Position numbers and translations under genes: made by a program. Shown here piece by piece: positions 6,154 to 8,055 of a stretch of DNA of 8,055 bases (positions are counted from its first letter, which is position 1; each line of letters begins with the position of its first letter). The notes beneath the pieces were generated by a model. That model saw nothing but the letters and a program-made list of their open reading frames with translations, searched no databases and was not told the origin of the DNA. This DNA is from Pedosphaera sp. (GTDB taxonomy: Bacteria > Verrucomicrobiota > Verrucomicrobiae > Limisphaerales > Pedosphaeraceae): the NCBI GenBank assembly GCA_028293265.1, contig JAQGPB010000064.1, positions 1 through 8,055 of the forward strand, in the 5' to 3' direction.

Positions 6154-7784
6154 GGGTGTTTGGCGCTGCCGGCGCCGGTTTTTTCCCGTTGAAGGTTCCA
6201 GGTGGCAATTACGATTTGCTTTTGCAGTTCTGCGAGCTTGACCCGTTCGTTGCCGCCGCCGCCCTGGCTTTCGCTTCCGCTTTCGGAGGAGCCGGATTGG
6301 TCGGGACGGTAAATTTCCTCGAAGGGGCGGACTTCGGCGAAGAACATGTCGCTGAAGGTGCGGCGGGATTCGCCGTCGGGACCGTAGTCGTCCGCCCAAG
6401 CAAAATAGGCGACGGCTTGATCCACCTCGACGCCGAGTTTTTCGAGCGTGATCAGATAATTGAATTGTTTTTTGACGTTGGCGAGCGCGGCCTGGCCGAG
6501 TTCGACAAACTGAGGGTCCTGACCGGCGATGCCGAAGCCGATGCCGTAGTGCAACAGTCCGAAATCGTCCGAGGCTTCGGCTTGGAGTTGCAGTTCCTCG
6601 AGGCGCGAGACGCGGGGGTCGCCGCGGGGGAAAACGAGTTTCACGTTGGGACGCTGATTGGTGAGAGCTTGGAGGACGAAGTCGGCGAGGAATTTGTTGG
6701 AACGGCCGTCGGCATCCACCAGTTCCAAGGCAAAGCGGGCGCTGTTGGTGAGCACGAATTCGGACAACAGGGCGACGGCGTTGCTTTGCGGCGTGAGGGC
6801 GAGGGATTGTTCCTTGCCGACCAGGCGCGCGCGGGCGACGGGCTTGTTGAGCTGGAGGGTGTAGCTCAAGCGGGAACCGGTGACGGCGCTGACGCGGAGA
6901 CTATCGCGGATGGTGCGGTTGGTGAGGCCGGTGTAGGCGGGATAGCGCAGGTCGGCGTCCGCGCGCACGAGGGCGGGGAATTCGAACACGGTGATTTTGA
7001 AATCGCGGGTTTTCTTGCCGCCATATTCGATGTGGTAAAGGCCGGATTCGGAAATTTCCGGGACGCTGGCGCCGAAGACGGGATCAGCCAGCCGCCGGGC
7101 CATGGGCAGACGCGATTCCTTGCCGGTCGCGGAGTTCAGCACCAGCGTGGCCTCGGCCGGCGGCGTGCCGCCGAAGCGGGCGGCGACGACCAGACCGGTG
7201 CCGCGTTCCACCTGCGTGTCGCCGGGCGTAACGGTGATTTCCTGCGTGATCAATGAGGCGAGAACGGAAGGGCCGGCGGCGGTGGTTCCGTTCCGATGCA
7301 AAATAAATGCGACGCCCAGCAAGGCCAGCACGGCGATCAATTGCAAATTCTGCGCCGCGATCAGCCTTTGCTTGAGCTGACGTTGCCATTCTATTTGCCG
7401 CGGGTGGGCGAGTGCTTCTTCGATGACGCGCGATTGCAGGTAGCCGAATTCGCCGGACGCTTCGGATGGTTTTTGTTCCGCTGCTGCTGAAAGCAGATGC
7501 CGGATCTCGGGCTGGTGCGGTTCCAATTCGCGAATTACGTTGTGGATTTCATCGGCTGACGATTTTTGACGGAAGAATGCAAGGCCGGTCAGAATTATTC
7601 CGATGATGAGCGGGACGACCCAGATGTAGCTGCCGAATTCCTGATGGATAAGGATTTGGATTACGTAGAACGCGAGGCCTGCCGCTGCCGCGACTGCCCA
7701 GCAGATTGCGAGCGTCTGGGAAAGCCGAACGCGGCGCAGCGTTTGTGCGAGTTCGTCAAGGCGGCTTTGGAGGCGTTTTTCCAT
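6150..7784 (-). CDS. Three-helix membrane protein resembling the N-terminal half of DUF4175 family proteins
   Basis: 544 aa. A basic N-terminus (MEKRLQSRLDELAQTLRRVR) precedes TM1 (about 24-46), a short outer loop, TM2 (about 52-71), a cytoplasmic stretch (72-146, with IRELEPHQPEIRHLLSAAAE) and TM3 (147-163). Everything from about 165 onward should be periplasmic: beta-rich segments with DLRYPAYTGLTNRTIRD (278-294) and QAEASDDFGLLHYGIGFG (401-418), then FSDMFFAEVRPFEEIYR (477-493) and a Ser/Gly linker (497-511). It ends with a helix, RVKLAELQKQIVIATWNLQ (514-532). The PAYTGL and DD-G-L motifs and the N-terminal helix layout resemble DUF4175 (TIGR02302-like). Those proteins usually continue into a Gln-rich coiled coil, which here is a separate overlapping gene. 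The start at 7784 is supported by a GGAGG 10 nt upstream. Fairly sure of the family resemblance; the biochemical role is unknown. Confidence 0.92.
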   Translation of the reverse strand: MEKRLQSRLDELAQTLRRVRLSQTLAICWAVAAAAGLAFYVIQILIHQEFGSYIWVVPLIIGIILTGLAFFRQKSSADEIHNVIRELEPHQPEIRHLLSAAAEQKPSEASGEFGYLQSRVIEEALAHPRQIEWQRQLKQRLIAAQNLQLIAVLALLGVAFILHRNGTTAAGPSVLASLITQEITVTPGDTQVERGTGLVVAARFGGTPPAEATLVLNSATGKESRLPMARRLADPVFGASVPEISESGLYHIEYGGKKTRDFKITVFEFPALVRADADLRYPAYTGLTNRTIRDSLRVSAVTGSRLSYTLQLNKPVARARLVGKEQSLALTPQSNAVALLSEFVLTNSARFALELVDADGRSNKFLADFVLQALTNQRPNVKLVFPRGDPRVSRLEELQLQAEASDDFGLLHYGIGFGIAGQDPQFVELGQAALANVKKQFNYLITLEKLGVEVDQAVAYFAWADDYGPDGESRRTFSDMFFAEVRPFEEIYRPDQSGSSESGSESQGGGGNERVKLAELQKQIVIATWNLQREKTGAGSAKHP

Positions 7785-8055
7785 CAGGGCGTAACCTCCA
7801 GCGTTTTGACGCGGCGTGCCAGCCAGCCGCCCAGAATAATTTCGAACAAGGCCACGGCCAGGAGGCTGACCAGCAGCCAGCGCCATACTTTTTGGCGGTT
7901 TTCCAATTCGGCCATGGGCAGGCGGCGTTGCGCGATGGACGCTTTGGCGGCGGGAAATTCGGGGGCGTTGACCAGCGGGACGCCGAGGCGGGCGAGGTCG
8001 TCCGGTGACAACGGAGCGGTGCGGCTTTCGTGCAGGGAAAGATTTACGGCGAAAC
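7784..8055 (-). CDS. BatA-like VWA/membrane protein, C-terminal part (5' end outside window)
   Basis: Only the last 90 residues are present. The frame is open to the window edge, with complete codons from 8053. They read FAVNLSLHESRTAPLSPDDL, then ARLGVPLVNAPEFPAAK, a short hydrophilic stretch (QRRLPMAELENRQKV), one membrane helix (WRWLLVSLLAVALFEIILGGWLA without its last residues) and a basic tail ARRVKTLEVTP. The FAVNL-x-x-x-ESRTAPL to WRWLL-helix ending is typical of the C-terminus of long BatA-domain proteins in Planctomycetes and Verrucomicrobia, whose N-terminal membrane domain and VWA-like domain would lie beyond 8055. The TTG at 8011 is internal, not a start. The stop overlaps the next gene as TGATG. 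The family assignment rests on this short tail and on the operon context. Confidence 0.8.
   Translation of the reverse strand, partial: FAVNLSLHESRTAPLSPDDLARLGVPLVNAPEFPAAKASIAQRRLPMAELENRQKVWRWLLVSLLAVALFEIILGGWLARRVKTLEVTP
7795..7799 (-). promoter_or_regulatory. Shine-Dalgarno site for the DUF4175-like gene
   Basis: GGAGG on the minus strand lies 10 nt before the ATG at 7784, inside the end of the BatA-like gene. It decides this start over the longer frame reaching 7886. It is the only strong ribosome site in the operon portion seen here. Confidence 0.75.

Noticed and set aside
6154..6399. 82-codon upstream extension of the coiled-coil gene
   Set aside because: It overlaps the end of the DUF4175-like gene in another frame, is Arg-rich, and would bury the signal peptide that begins at 6153.
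6156..7256. Open frame on the + strand (366 codons) antisense to the DUF4175-like gene
   Set aside because: Its Gly/Ala/Glu/Phe-rich translation lacks domains or a signal. It is a complementary-strand shadow of a gene with transmembrane helices and recognisable motifs.

Overview
The window looks like chromosomal DNA from a GC-rich verrucomicrobial bacterium, most likely a Pedosphaera/Limisphaera-type lineage. Two things suggest this. The first is the gene set: a BatA-like protein, a DUF4175-like protein, a VWA/GATase-like membrane protein and a legumain/caspase-fold protein, as seen in Planctomycetes and Verrucomicrobia. The second is the single non-coding gap (1071-1462), which holds a GATGTTC tandem repeat and a CCCTCTCCCC...GGGGCGAGGG element of the kind that litters these genomes. 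The taxonomy is inference; no marker gene is present.

All five genes are on the minus strand, so transcription runs from position 8055 towards 1. In that order they are: (1) the C-terminal 90 residues of a BatA-type membrane protein (7784-8055, 5' end outside the window); (2) a 544-aa protein with three membrane helices that resembles the N-terminal part of DUF4175 (6150-7784); (3) a 747-aa exported, cysteine-free, Gln-rich coiled-coil protein whose C-terminus resembles the end of DUF4175-type proteins (3910-6153); (4) an 816-aa membrane protein with a VWA MIDAS motif and a GATase-like fold lacking a cysteine nucleophile (1463-3913); (5) after a 392-bp gap, a 324-aa secreted legumain/caspase-like protein with two EF-hand loops (96-1070). 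The first four are joined by stop/start overlaps of 1, 4 and 4 bases, so they almost certainly form one operon. The last may be a separate unit or co-transcribed.

By the positive-inside rule the large domains of all five products face the periplasm. Related operons usually begin upstream with a MoxR AAA+ ATPase and a DUF58 protein, which would lie beyond position 8055. The simplest reading is a cell-envelope complex: membrane-anchored VWA proteins, a long coiled-coil/low-complexity partner and a Ca2+-binding protease-like protein. Its substrate cannot be read from sequence.

The points most worth a second look are: the apparent split of a DUF4175-type protein into two overlapping genes, the second carrying its own signal peptide; a Ser (not Cys) at the nucleophile position of the legumain/caspase-like protein; the paired EF-hand loops in that protein; and the repeat-filled gap that separates it from the operon. 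No RNA genes, CRISPR arrays, insertion sequences or intrinsic terminators were seen.
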